Assembly: GCA_937944855.1 (NCBI GenBank)
Contig: CALFAY010000012.1
Coordinates: 1-64,000, forward strand
Direction of reading: 5' to 3'
DNA from: an uncultured Planctomycetota bacterium
Lineage (GTDB): Bacteria > Planctomycetota > Planctomycetia > Gemmatales > HRBIN36
Length of the DNA: 64,000 nucleotides
The position numbers and the translations under genes are program-made. Each line of letters starts with the position of its first letter. Position 1 is the first letter of the stretch. Below the pieces are notes generated by a model. The model had not been told where the DNA came from, did no database searches, and was given only the letters and a program-made list of their open reading frames with translations. Below are positions 34,928 to 43,643 of this stretch, in pieces.

Positions 34928-37258
34928 TCAACAGCCTAGTAGCTTGGCCGTTTGAAACACCACCAACGCCCCGACGTAGGCCAGTCCGGTCATATAGGCG
35001 AAGGTGAACAGCGGCCACAGCCAGGAATTAGTTTCTCTTCGGATCACCGCCAGTGTCGAAGCGCACTGACAACACAGGGCAAAGAAGACCATCAACGAAA
35101 GGGCGGTGGCGACCGTGAACACCGGCTCTCCCGCCAGGGGCGAATCCGGACCCCAGCGGGCAGCTTTGAGCTGAGCCTGAAGGCTCGGCGACGTTTCGTC
35201 CACATCCGAACCGGCGTCGTAGATCACCCCCAGCGTGCCGACCACGACTTCCCGAGCCGGGAAGCTGGCCAGAACCGCCATCGCAATCCGCCAGTCCCAG
35301 CCCAAGGAAACAACTGCCGGTTCGACGGCCCGGCCCATGCGGCCCAGGATGCTTTGACGCTTCCAGGAGCCCTGCAAATGGGCAGCTTCGTCTTGAATGG
35401 CATGGACCTTTTCTTCAAGCAGGGCCATCTTTTGAGCCGCTTCGAGCGACAAGTCTCCGACGGTTTGGAGGTCCTGCAATTGGTCCTCAAGCTCCGCCTG
35501 CGTCGTTTCCAGCTCGGCCAGCCGCAGGTCGAAGTTTATGGGAGCTCCTGTTTCGTCCGTGCCTTCGACGGGGAAGTACAGCAAAGCCCAGACGACGATC
35601 ATCGTTGCCAGAATAATCGTGCCGGCGCGGACCACAAAGGCTTTGCCGCGATCGTACATGCGATAGACGACCATGCCCGGCGAAGGCCACTTGTAGGCTG
35701 GCAGTTCCATTAGGAAGATCGGTGTTTCGCCCCGCAGCAAGGAGCGCTTCAGCAGCCAGGCTACCAGCGGAGCGACGATCAGGCCGATCAAGTACATGCA
35801 GAACAGGACCAGGCCCGGCAGCCACGGTCCCAGCCAAGTGTCCGTCGGGATGAAGGCCGAGGTCATGAGCACATACACCGGCAGGCGGGCCGAACAGCTC
35901 ATCAGGGGCGCGACCAGAATCGTCGCCAGCCGGTCGCGGCGGTCCTCGATGACGCGGGTCGCCATGATGCCCGGAATGGCACAGGCGAAGCAGGACAGCA
36001 GCGGAATGAACGACTTTCCGCTCAGTCCGCAGCGGGCCATGATCTTGTCCATCAGATACGCCGCCCGGGCCATGTAGCCGCAGTCTTCCAGGATGGCGAT
36101 GAAGCCGAACAGGATGACGATCTGCGGCAAAAAGACGAGAACACTGCCGACGCCTTCGATAATTCCGTCCGAGATCAACCCCCGCAGCGGCCCGGGGGGC
36201 AGGGAATTGCGCACGAAGTCGGCCACGAACGACTGAGCCAGGATGATGCCTTCCATGAGCGGCTGAGCGCCCGTAAAGATCGCCTGGAAGACCAGGAACA
36301 TGATGATGAGGAAGATCGCCATGCCCCAGACGCGATGGGTCAGGATGCGGTCGAGGGTGTCGGTCCAATCGCGGGCTGGTCTGGGTGCCTCGGAATAACA
36401 GTCGCGCAGCCGATCCTTGATCCAGGCGTAGCGAAGCTGGGCTTCCGTGGCGGGAACCGGATAGCCGGCCGCGTCCAGCCGTGCTCGTGCCTCCCGCAAC
36501 ATCCCGGCAAGGTCCTCGCCGAGGCGATTCCTCAGGGCTTTCTCGGTGTAGCCGTTCTGATCGAAAAACAGCCGAAGCGCCAGGAACCGGGCGGAGCTTG
36601 GATCGAGGGTTTCACGGCCTCGAGCACTTCCTAGCCCTTCCCGCAAGTAGGCGGCCAGTTGTTGAGCCTCTCGCTCAACGATCTCGGGGAAATGAACTCC
36701 TGCCCGGGGAGGTGACGACGTCTGAGCCAGGACATTGCGTAGCGCGTCCAGACCGATGCCGCGATGGGCTTGAAGAGCCACGACGGGTATGCCCAGCCGC
36801 TCTTGCAATTTGGCCGGATCATAGATGCGTCCCTGGGCTTCGGCCAAATCGGTCATGTTGAGGGCGAGGACGACGGGGATGCCGACCTCCATCAACTGCG
36901 TCGTCAGATACAAGTTGCGTTCGAGGTTGGAAGCGTCGGCGATGGAAAGGATGACGTCCGGCCGTTTCTCGCCCGGTTGCAGCCCGAGCAGGACATCGAC
37001 GGCGACCATTTCATCCGGGCTGCGGGGCGTCAGGCTGTAAGTGCCGGGCAGATCAATCAGTTGAAACGAGACGCCGCCCCACTGGAAGCGGCCGACCTTT
37101 CGTTCAACGGTCACGCCGGGATAGTTGCCGACTCGCTGCCGAAGCCCGGAGAGGGCGTTGAACAGCGTCGTCTTGCCGGTGTTGGGATTGCCGACCAGAG
37201 CAATGACGACCTCTTTGACGGCCGATGCGGAACCAGATTTGGCGGTCAGGTTTTGCAA
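34928..37258 (-). CDS. feoB: Ferrous iron transporter FeoB
   Basis: The 776-residue protein has an N-terminal G domain (GNPNTGKT at 23-30 as G1, DLPGTYSLTP as the switch II region, and NMTD as G4), followed by a membrane region with the Gate motifs (FGFIAILEDCGYMARAAYLMD near 395 and SCFACAIPGIMATR near 425). It moves Fe2+ into the cytoplasm, powered by GTP. A cytoplasmic insert of about 70 residues (LAELETTQAELEDQLQ) is a coiled coil between the Gate repeats. It lies 7 bases after the feoA stop. Confidence 0.95.
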   Translation of the reverse strand: MQNLTAKSGSASAVKEVVIALVGNPNTGKTTLFNALSGLRQRVGNYPGVTVERKVGRFQWGGVSFQLIDLPGTYSLTPRSPDEMVAVDVLLGLQPGEKRPDVILSIADASNLERNLYLTTQLMEVGIPVVLALNMTDLAEAQGRIYDPAKLQERLGIPVVALQAHRGIGLDALRNVLAQTSSPPRAGVHFPEIVEREAQQLAAYLREGLGSARGRETLDPSSARFLALRLFFDQNGYTEKALRNRLGEDLAGMLREARARLDAAGYPVPATEAQLRYAWIKDRLRDCYSEAPRPARDWTDTLDRILTHRVWGMAIFLIIMFLVFQAIFTGAQPLMEGIILAQSFVADFVRNSLPPGPLRGLISDGIIEGVGSVLVFLPQIVILFGFIAILEDCGYMARAAYLMDKIMARCGLSGKSFIPLLSCFACAIPGIMATRVIEDRRDRLATILVAPLMSCSARLPVYVLMTSAFIPTDTWLGPWLPGLVLFCMYLIGLIVAPLVAWLLKRSLLRGETPIFLMELPAYKWPSPGMVVYRMYDRGKAFVVRAGTIILATMIVVWALLYFPVEGTDETGAPINFDLRLAELETTQAELEDQLQDLQTVGDLSLEAAQKMALLEEKVHAIQDEAAHLQGSWKRQSILGRMGRAVEPAVVSLGWDWRIAMAVLASFPAREVVVGTLGVIYDAGSDVDETSPSLQAQLKAARWGPDSPLAGEPVFTVATALSLMVFFALCCQCASTLAVIRRETNSWLWPLFTFAYMTGLAYVGALVVFQTAKLLGC

Positions 37259-37265
37259 GTGAATC

Positions 37266-37496
37266 TCAGTCTCGGAGGGTGGTCACGAGAACGCGGCTGG
37301 CTTCCGCCTTCCGCAAACTCAGTCGGTAGGACCCCAGGCGAACCTCCAAGGGATCGCCCAAGGGAGCGATGCCCAGGAGTTCGACGGTTTCACCTTTGAG
37401 CAGACCCATCTCCATAAGCCGTTGCGTGACCGAATCGCTGCCCTGCAAGGCTTCGATGACTGCCTTTTGGCCCACGCGCAGTTCGGCCAGAGTCAT
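37266..37496 (-). CDS. feoA: FeoA (second, FeoB-adjacent copy)
   Basis: The 76-residue SH3-like protein (MTLAELRVGQKAVIEAL, MEMGLLKGETVEL, LGDPLEVRLGSYRLSLRKAEA) is a typical FeoA that aids FeoB. Its ATG (37496) overlaps the stop of the upstream FeoA-like gene (ATGA), giving coupled translation, and feoB begins 7 bases after its end. Two feoA genes before feoB is a known arrangement in some bacteria. Confidence 0.92.
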   Translation of the reverse strand: MTLAELRVGQKAVIEALQGSDSVTQRLMEMGLLKGETVELLGIAPLGDPLEVRLGSYRLSLRKAEASRVLVTTLRD

Positions 37497-37765
37497 GTTC
37501 GGACTTCCGCTTCGGTCACGGCCGGCTCGTCGGGACACCCGTTGGCTGTCCGCACCAGAATCCGGATGGCATCCCCCAGACGGAGGCTGAGCCGGCCGGA
37601 ACCGATCTGCAACAGCGTCGGCGAGCCGGTTTGCAACACGGTTAAGCGTACTCCGGCCCGCACTCCCATCTCTTGCAGGCGGCAAACCCACTGCTGGTTG
37701 CCGCTCACATCGGCTACCGTGCCGGATTCGCCACGTTTGAGCCGTTCCAAGGGCAGGAGGGTCAT
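37493..37765 (-). CDS. feoA: FeoA-like protein (first copy)
   Basis: The 90-residue product has an FeoA domain: MTLLPLERLKRGESGTV, LQEMGVRAGVRLTVL and SGRLSLRLGDAIRI. A longer reading from 37831 or 37804 is possible, but ATG 37765 matches the family start and leaves the promoter and palindrome at 37782-37831 in the 5' region. It is the first gene of feoA-feoA-feoB. Its C-terminal tail (about 15 residues, CPDEPAVTEAEVRT) is longer than usual. Confidence 0.85.
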   Translation of the reverse strand: MTLLPLERLKRGESGTVADVSGNQQWVCRLQEMGVRAGVRLTVLQTGSPTLLQIGSGRLSLRLGDAIRILVRTANGCPDEPAVTEAEVRT

Positions 37766-37781
37766 AGGCCACCACGGCTTA

Positions 37782-37831
37782 TTGAGATTACGTCTCAAAT
37801 CCATCAATACAAGTTGCAGGGGCTTCGTCAA
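37782..37831 (-). promoter_or_regulatory. Candidate feo promoter with operator palindrome
   Basis: On the minus strand TTGACG (37831-37826) and TATTGA (37809-37804) are separated by 16 bases, close to a sigma-70 promoter. Just downstream lies the perfect inverted repeat TTGAGA-N5-TCTCAA (37782-37798), about where transcription would start. It is a candidate binding site for an iron-responsive repressor controlling the feo operon; the sequence does not match the classic Fur box. Confidence 0.45.
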
Positions 37832-37838
37832 GGCATAC

Positions 37839-39368
37839 TTACGGGAGTTTTCGGAGATAAAGGACCGCGGCTTGATCTTCTGCTAACTTCTGCCACTTTT
37901 GGGGGTGGGCTTGCAGATGCTCGTCGAATCGGCTGCCGCGACGAGTCAGGACATGTCGAAACCGCCACTGCTGTACCCATTCCTCGATCCGTTCGGGCCG
38001 ATGGGATTCTGCCTCGGCGTACTGCTCCAGAAACTCCTGGCCATAGAGTTCACAGCGGTCGTCGATGAATACCCTCAAGTGCGGAACGTGGTAGATCACG
38101 TAACCCCCGTAGAGCATGTCGTTGAAGGTCGGCACCGAATCGGCGGTGGCGTCGCCGTCGGCCTTTAAGGCTTGAAGAGTCGGGAGTAGGCCGACCGGCC
38201 AATGCTTCGGATCCTCCCACACCCATCCGCGACCAAGGACCGGCACGGGCACACCTGCAAGCTGCGTCAGCAGACTGACAAGAACCACGCCGAACGGAAA
38301 AAGCCAGGCCCGCCAGTCGGAACCCCTCTCGACATCCCCTCGGAACAGATCGCTCCCCCTGGCTTTCAGATAGCCGGCCCAGCGGGTGAGCGGCATCATG
38401 TCGGCAACGGCCAGAATCGCCACGAGGGCGAACAGCGGAGCATGGCGATTGTGTTCGTATGCCTGCCATAGCCACAGCAGAGGAACAATCCAGGTCATTC
38501 GCGGCCAATCGGGCAGGATGCCTGCGAGAGTGAGCAAATACACGGCAGCGACAGCAATCATGGCCCATCCCGTCGGTTCCTGCCATCGAAGCGGACCATG
38601 CTCCTGAATGATCGCCCCCAGGTCCAGCGACAGGATTTTCAGCCAAAAGCTCAGCGCTTCCGGGCCGTAGGGAGTGATCGGCAAAGTCAAGCCGCAGGCG
38701 ATGCCGACCACGAGCAGAAGCCCGATGTCCCGGAGGTGACGCAGCGGCGTCGGAAGGCCGAGCCGAAAAGCCACGGACCACGCGGCCAGGACCAGTGCGA
38801 CTGTCGCCAGTCCGCCCAGGACTCCCCCATGCATGTTGGCCCACACGAGGAACAGAGGAGCGAGCCAGGCGAGGCGGTTCAACGGCAAACGACCCGCGTC
38901 GATGTCAAGCAGAATGGTGTAAGTGATGGCCATGCCGAACAGCGTCGCCATATGCGGCCGAATATGCCAGTTGTGGACGCTCGCCGCTAAAACCAGACCG
39001 ACCAGAACGACTGCCGCCAGCGGGTGGAATCCAGACCTTTTCAGTCGGACAAACACCCAGGAATACAGAGCAGCTATGGCAGAAGCGAACAACAGCAACA
39101 GACCATCCCAGCCCAGAACGACATGGACCGCCGCCATCAGGACTTCGCCCAGCCAGTGATAAGCGATCCAGCGTTCGCCTTCCCGGGTGAAACTGAAACC
39201 GTCCTGGGTCGGAAACTTGCCGGTTTTGAGGATTTCCTGACCGACTCGGGTGTGCCAGAACGTGCCCGGGTCGCGGAAGAGAGCGGTTCGCCCCAGGATC
39301 ATCAGGCCAAGCCACAGGACGAGGAAGACCAGCGTTTCGGCCCGAAGATAGGGCTTGAGGCGGTCCAT
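37839..39368 (-). CDS. Polytopic membrane protein of unknown function
   Basis: The 509-residue protein has about 10-12 predicted transmembrane helices and a C-terminal soluble part of about 110 residues after the last helices ([24 protein letters not shown], then [18 protein letters not shown]). The soluble motif [10 protein letters not shown] resembles the end domains of planctomycete glycosyltransferase-like membrane proteins (PMT/ArnT-type layout). A conserved [19 protein letters not shown] near residue 38 lies before the membrane bundle. The gene ends 74 bases from the feo operon's first gene and is 7 bases from the topoisomerase gene, probably in one transcript with it. Confidence 0.65.
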   Translation of the reverse strand: MDRLKPYLRAETLVFLVLWLGLMILGRTALFRDPGTFWHTRVGQEILKTGKFPTQDGFSFTREGERWIAYHWLGEVLMAAVHVVLGWDGLLLLFASAIAALYSWVFVRLKRSGFHPLAAVVLVGLVLAASVHNWHIRPHMATLFGMAITYTILLDIDAGRLPLNRLAWLAPLFLVWANMHGGVLGGLATVALVLAAWSVAFRLGLPTPLRHLRDIGLLLVVGIACGLTLPITPYGPEALSFWLKILSLDLGAIIQEHGPLRWQEPTGWAMIAVAAVYLLTLAGILPDWPRMTWIVPLLWLWQAYEHNRHAPLFALVAILAVADMMPLTRWAGYLKARGSDLFRGDVERGSDWRAWLFPFGVVLVSLLTQLAGVPVPVLGRGWVWEDPKHWPVGLLPTLQALKADGDATADSVPTFNDMLYGGYVIYHVPHLRVFIDDRCELYGQEFLEQYAEAESHRPERIEEWVQQWRFRHVLTRRGSRFDEHLQAHPQKWQKLAEDQAAVLYLRKLP

Positions 39369-39375
39369 GATGAGT

Positions 39376-41280
39376 TCATACGTCCAGTTCCTCGGCCAGA
39401 GCCGCCGAGTTCATGATGAATTCGTAGCGTTGACTGGGATCCTTTCCCATGAGCGTGACAAACACTTGATCGGCTTCGAGATCGGAGTCGATCTGCACTT
39501 GCAGAAGCGTGCGGTTCTTCGGATCGAGTGTGGTTTCTCCGAGCACCTTCGGCGTCATCTCGCCCAGCCCCTTGAAGCGGGTGATTTCGTGCCGGGCATT
39601 GGAGCGCAGACCGCGGAGAATCTCTTCCTTGTGGGCATCATCCCTGGCCCAATAGGTTTCCTTGCCGACCAGGATGCGGTACAGCGGGGGCTGAGCGAGG
39701 TAAACGTGCCCCCTGCGGATCAGCTCCGGCATGTGGCGGAAGAAGAAAGTCAGCAGCAAGGTGGTGATGTGGTGCCCGTCATAGTCGGCATCCATGAGCA
39801 GAATGATTTTGCCGTAACGGAGGTTGGCAATATTGAACTTGTCCCCCAGGCCGGTGCCGATGGCCGAGGCGAGATTGGCCAGCTCCTGATTGGCAAGCAC
39901 CTTGACCGGCGGAAGCCCCTCGGAGTTGAGCACCTTGCCCCGGAGAGGCAGGACGGCCTGGGTCTTGCGGTTGCGGCCCTCGATGGCTGATCCGCCGGCG
40001 GAATCGCCTTCGACGACGAACAATTCCGTTTCTTCCGGGTCGGTCGAGGTGCAATCGGCGAGTTTTCCCGGCAGATTAAGCCGCCGATGCACCGCCGATT
40101 TGCGTTTGACCTCGTTGACGGCGGCGCGGGATGCCTCCCGGGCACGAGCGGCCAGGACGATTCGGCCAACGATGCGGTCGGCGGATTGCTTGTTGGCGTT
40201 CAGCCACGCTTCCAGGGCCGGACGCACCACGCCGTCCACCGTCGCCGTCATCTCCGGATTGTTGAGCCGCTCCTTGGTCTGACCCTGGAACATCGGTTCG
40301 CGGGTGAAGACGCTGAGAATGCCAACGATGCCTTCGCGGATGTCCTCGGCGGTGATGGTCAGGCCCTTGACCTTGACATCGTGGGTTTCGATGTAGTTTC
40401 GGATGGCCCTGGCGATGGCCGACTTGAACCCGTTCTCGTGCGTTCCGCCCGAAGGCGTGCGGATGCCGTTGACGAAGCTGCGGATCGTCTCCTCGGTGCT
40501 CTCCGTCCACTGGAGCGCGGCCTCGACCTTGGCTTCGTCGCCCTTGATGTGGAAGTAGTTCTCCGTCACCGGCTGTTTCTGAGCGGATTTCACCAAGGCC
40601 CCGAGAAATTCCGGGATGCCACCGGGATGCGACAGGTCGTGGACCTCCTTGCGGGTCTCGTCACGGAAGAGGATCTTCAGCCCGCTGTGGATGTAGGACA
40701 TGTCCTCCAGATGGGCCTTGATCACGTCCGCATCGAAGGAGGTGGTCTTGAAGATCTCCGGATCGGGTTCAAACGAGATGGTCGTGCCGTGGCCTCGCAG
40801 GGGCCGGACCTTTTCCAGTTCCGTGACCTTCTTGCCCCGACGAAACGTCTGGCTCCACTCGAAGCCGTCCCGAACCACCGTGGCCACCAGTTTTCGGGAC
40901 AGGGCATTGACCACGGAAGAGCCGACGCCGTGCAGACCACCGGAGTGGATATAGTTCCCTCCCTCGCCGAACTTGGCCCCGCTGTGCAGCGTGGTCAGGA
41001 TCAGTTCCAGGGCCGGCCGTTTGAACTTGGGGTGCAGATCGACGGGGATTCCCCGGCCGTTGTCGGTTACGGTCACGGCGTCGCCGGACTTGTGGAGCGT
41101 GACCGTGATACTGTCCGCGTAGCCGTTGAGGTATTCGTCCACCGCGTTGTCCACGATTTCCCAAACCAGATGATGCAGGCCCTTGGCATCGACGCCGCCG
41201 ATGTACATGGACGGTCGGCGACGGACCGGCTCCAGGCCCTCGAGAACGGTGATGTCCTTGGCGGTGTACGAAGCGGACAT
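39376..41280 (-). CDS. gyrB: Type IIA DNA topoisomerase subunit B (GyrB/ParE)
   Basis: The 634-residue protein has the GHKL ATPase motifs ([10 protein letters not shown] near 43, DNGRGIP near 73, [16 protein letters not shown] near 110), the transducer domain, and the Toprim motifs ([14 protein letters not shown] near 420 and [10 protein letters not shown] near 500). The lack of the large GyrB insert and the length of 634 fit either the short GyrB or the ParE branch; phylogeny would decide. The partner A subunit is not in the window. Upstream (41281-41953) is a long non-coding stretch with repeated motifs that may regulate it. Confidence 0.9.
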   Translation of the reverse strand: MSASYTAKDITVLEGLEPVRRRPSMYIGGVDAKGLHHLVWEIVDNAVDEYLNGYADSITVTLHKSGDAVTVTDNGRGIPVDLHPKFKRPALELILTTLHSGAKFGEGGNYIHSGGLHGVGSSVVNALSRKLVATVVRDGFEWSQTFRRGKKVTELEKVRPLRGHGTTISFEPDPEIFKTTSFDADVIKAHLEDMSYIHSGLKILFRDETRKEVHDLSHPGGIPEFLGALVKSAQKQPVTENYFHIKGDEAKVEAALQWTESTEETIRSFVNGIRTPSGGTHENGFKSAIARAIRNYIETHDVKVKGLTITAEDIREGIVGILSVFTREPMFQGQTKERLNNPEMTATVDGVVRPALEAWLNANKQSADRIVGRIVLAARAREASRAAVNEVKRKSAVHRRLNLPGKLADCTSTDPEETELFVVEGDSAGGSAIEGRNRKTQAVLPLRGKVLNSEGLPPVKVLANQELANLASAIGTGLGDKFNIANLRYGKIILLMDADYDGHHITTLLLTFFFRHMPELIRRGHVYLAQPPLYRILVGKETYWARDDAHKEEILRGLRSNARHEITRFKGLGEMTPKVLGETTLDPKNRTLLQVQIDSDLEADQVFVTLMGKDPSQRYEFIMNSAALAEELDV

Positions 41281-41823
41281 GGCTAGCCCACGAACTCCAT
41301 TTCACGAAACATTCCGCGACCTCAACGAGTTATGTAGAGATGCGCAAGTGAAAGTCATCAGGGACCGGAACCTCGCGGCAAAGTGAAAACAACCTCAGGC
41401 GCAACATTTTTTCTGACGGCCTTTCGGGCCAGTTCGAGGCCGATACGACGACTGCACGCCCTTGAGGCACTGGCGAAATATGTCGCATCGCTATATGGAG
41501 CAAGCACTTATGCCGTTCTCGGCGAATCATCGCACCCTCCTGGGTCGCTCGCCTAACCAGCGCAACATGGGATGCCGCGCGGCGTTTCGCGCAACGTTTT
41601 TCGGATCTTGGCTCCAAGATGCGCAAGCTGCTTTGTGGCCGGGAACGGATCATTCTGCCGTCCGACGTTGCCACGACCGGTGCGAGGTGCGAGCCATTGC
41701 ATCGGAATCGATCCTGCGTAACCGAGCGCAACAAATTGAGCCAGGTGGTGACAAGATGTTCACTTACTGAATCAGTGAAGTTTAGCTTCCTGCTACCCGG
41801 GCCGGAGCGACACGAAATCGTTG

Positions 41824-41843
41824 TGAACATGGATCCATGTTCA
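41824..41843. repeat. 20-bp perfect palindrome
   Basis: TGAACATGGATCCATGTTCA is self-complementary over all 20 bases and is followed by GTATATCATC. The site suits a dimeric DNA-binding protein. It lies 110 bases before tRNA-Ala and 540 bases before the topoisomerase start. Confidence 0.6.
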
Positions 41844-41862
41844 GTATATCATCGGGTGCGTT

Positions 41863-41883
41863 CCTCTGCTACGCAAGCAGAGG
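41863..41883. repeat. Perfect 8-bp stem hairpin
   Basis: CCTCTGCT (41863-41870), loop ACGCA, AGCAGAGG (41876-41883). There is no T-run on either side, so it does not look like a terminator. Confidence 0.5.
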
Positions 41884-41936
41884 TGCGGTCCAGTTGGACG
41901 TTTCGAGCTGCTGCTGCCGCCCAATCCAGAGGAGCA

Positions 41937-41942
41937 TATAAT
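41937..41942 (+). promoter_or_regulatory. -10 box of the tRNA-Ala promoter
   Basis: TATAAT matches the -10 consensus exactly, 11 bases before the first base of tRNA-Ala. The -35 region at the usual distance is weak (CTGCCG). Confidence 0.5.
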
Positions 41943-41953
41943 CAGTCATCTCA

Positions 41954-42026
41954 GGGGCCGTAGCTCAATTGGGAGAGCGCAGCGTTCGCAATGCTGAGGT
42001 TACGGGTTCGATCCCCGTCGGCTCCA
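41954..42026 (+). tRNA. tRNA-Ala (anticodon CGC)
   Basis: The 73-base gene folds as a tRNA: acceptor GGGGCCG/CGGCTCC with the G3-U70 pair that identifies alanine tRNA, D-stem GCTC/GAGC, anticodon loop TTCGCAA (anticodon CGC, reading GCG), and T-arm ACGGG-TTCGATC-CCCGT. The discriminator is A and the CCA end is not encoded. Confidence 0.95.
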
Positions 42027-42190
42027 CTTTCTGCCTCTCAGGCGGCTCCGGCTCCTCCTTTTCCTCTCGCAAGTGACTTCCAGCGGGCATTTCTCACTTC
42101 GCGCAGGCTGCATGCTTCGTGTATAATTGGCACTAGAATCGGTCATCATTTGCCTGTCATTGCTGTTGACATCCTGGAGCCTGCGCCACC

Positions 42191-42667
42191 ATGCCGACCG
42201 AAGTCAAGGGCGAACTTCATCCCGTGGGCGGAGGGGACAGCATCCCCCTGATTCGTGACGAAATGGTCATCGGACGTCGGGAGTCTTGCGACATTCCCCT
42301 GCGATTCCCCAACGTCTCCAGTATCCACTGCAAGCTCTTCTTCACTGACGGCTACTGGTTCATCCAGGACCTTAGCAGCACGAATGGCATCAAGGTCAAC
42401 GGTTTCCGCGTTCATCGCAAGGTTCTGTTGCCGGGCGACGAGATCACCATCGCCAAGCGGAAGTACATCATCCAGTACACCCTGGCAGCCGGTCGGCGCG
42501 CCCTTGAAGAGATCATGGAAGACGACATTATGAGCCAGTCGCTTCTGGAGCGGGCCGGGTTGCAGCGGTCCCGACGCAACCTGGACGAAGAAGAAGACGA
42601 GTACCCCAGCCGCCGCCCTCCGAAGAGCGACAAGGATTTGCCCGAGATCGACTGGCAATCGGGTTGA
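42191..42667 (+). CDS. FHA-domain protein
   Basis: The 158-residue protein has a forkhead-associated domain (about 20-100) with the phosphothreonine-binding elements MVIGRRESCDIPL, VSSIHCKLF and IQDLSSTNGIKVNG. The C-terminal tail (about 120-158) is acidic then basic (EEEDEYPSRRP) and probably flexible. FHA proteins bind phosphothreonine partners in Ser/Thr-kinase signalling, which is rich in planctomycetes. No kinase gene is next to it. It lies 165 bases after tRNA-Ala. Confidence 0.9.
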   Translation: MPTEVKGELHPVGGGDSIPLIRDEMVIGRRESCDIPLRFPNVSSIHCKLFFTDGYWFIQDLSSTNGIKVNGFRVHRKVLLPGDEITIAKRKYIIQYTLAAGRRALEEIMEDDIMSQSLLERAGLQRSRRNLDEEEDEYPSRRPPKSDKDLPEIDWQSG

Positions 42668-42695
42668 ACGACCCGTTGTTTCAGGTCGTTTGCCG

Positions 42696-43517
42696 TCATT
42701 GCCTTCCCAATTCCGTAGCCCGACGAGTTGCTGCTTCCACGGCATCCATCAGAGCCGCTCGCAGGCCGCCTTTCTCCAGAGCATGTAAACCGGCTATAGT
42801 GGTTCCGCCGGGACTGGCGACAGCATCCTTGAGCTGCGCTGGATGCGTTCCAGTCTGTCGCAACAGCTGGGCCGTTCCCAACACCGTCTGAACCGCCAGG
42901 GAAAGGGCGAGGCTTCGCGGCAGACCGACGCGCACCCCGCCGTCGGCCAAGGCTTCGACGACCAGGGCGACGAACGCCGGTCCGCTTCCGCTCAACCCGG
43001 TCACGGCATCCAGCAGCGATTCCGGGACTTCGTGAACCGATCCCACCGCCCCGAGCAGTTGCCTGACGATCTGCCCATCGGCCGTGGTGGCTTGGCTGCC
43101 CAGGGCGTAGCACGACGCACCGCAGCCGACCAGACACGGCGTGTTCGGCATCACCCGTACCACCCGCACCCCTGAGCTGAACACGCCTTGGATCTGACTG
43201 AGGGTGATGCCTGCCGCCACGGAGACGACGAGATGTCCGGGGCCGACCAGCGGAGCGATTTCCCGCAGGACGGCATCCATGACCTGTGGCTTGACGGCGA
43301 GCACGACGACTTGGGCATGCCGCACGACTTCGGCATTGTCGTCAAGGACCCGCACTCCCGTGGCCCTCGCCAAAGCGTCTCTCGCTTCCGGCAACGGTTC
43401 GCCGACGAGAATGGCCGACGCCTCGGCCAAGCCGACCCGCAGGATGCCTTGGATCAGCGCGGTGGCCATCTTGCCGCCGCCGAGGAAGCCGACCGGGGGG
43501 AGTTTGGCGTTGGTCAT
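42696..43517 (-). CDS. proC: Pyrroline-5-carboxylate reductase
   Basis: The 273-residue enzyme makes proline from pyrroline-5-carboxylate with NAD(P)H. The N-terminal Rossmann motif is VGFLGGGKMATAL (9-21), with VVLAVKPQ near 70 and RVMPNTPCLVGCG near 120. The C-terminal helical domain carries DAVTGLSGSGPAFV near 168 and the family end signature VASPGGTTIAGLHALE near 236. It is convergent with the FHA gene (29 bases) and divergent from the MFS transporter gene. Confidence 0.95.
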   Translation of the reverse strand: MTNAKLPPVGFLGGGKMATALIQGILRVGLAEASAILVGEPLPEARDALARATGVRVLDDNAEVVRHAQVVVLAVKPQVMDAVLREIAPLVGPGHLVVSVAAGITLSQIQGVFSSGVRVVRVMPNTPCLVGCGASCYALGSQATTADGQIVRQLLGAVGSVHEVPESLLDAVTGLSGSGPAFVALVVEALADGGVRVGLPRSLALSLAVQTVLGTAQLLRQTGTHPAQLKDAVASPGGTTIAGLHALEKGGLRAALMDAVEAATRRATELGRQ

Positions 43518-43643
43518 GACAGCTGCTCAGGCAAAAGACTGGCGATGCGTGGTAATCTCCAGTATAGAGGTACGGTCTTGGACAAGCGAAGCCGGGCGAG
43601 ACCCAGTCCGGAATCGTCCCGCCGCCCGATGGGAAACACACGC

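Larger units (their letters stand above)
41281..41953. other. Long non-coding region between the topoisomerase gene and tRNA-Ala
   Basis: No convincing coding frame is seen; a 166-codon minus-strand frame (41830-41330) has no recognisable features. The stretch is more AT-rich than its surroundings. It holds six copies of GCGCAA, all on the plus strand (starts 41342, 41399, 41560, 41589, 41621, 41726), the palindrome at 41824-41843, a hairpin at 41863-41883 and a tRNA promoter -10 box at 41937. No DnaA box (TTATCCACA) was seen. Confidence 0.7.

Noticed and set aside
41330-41830. A 166-codon minus-strand frame in the long intergenic region.
   Set aside because: It has no conserved-looking motif, no signal peptide, no good ribosome site, and overlaps the GCGCAA repeat array.
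41281-41953. A chromosomal replication origin upstream of the GyrB/ParE gene.
   Set aside because: No TTATCCACA DnaA box and no dnaA or dnaN gene is near; only the GCGCAA cluster is unusual, which alone is not evidence of an origin.
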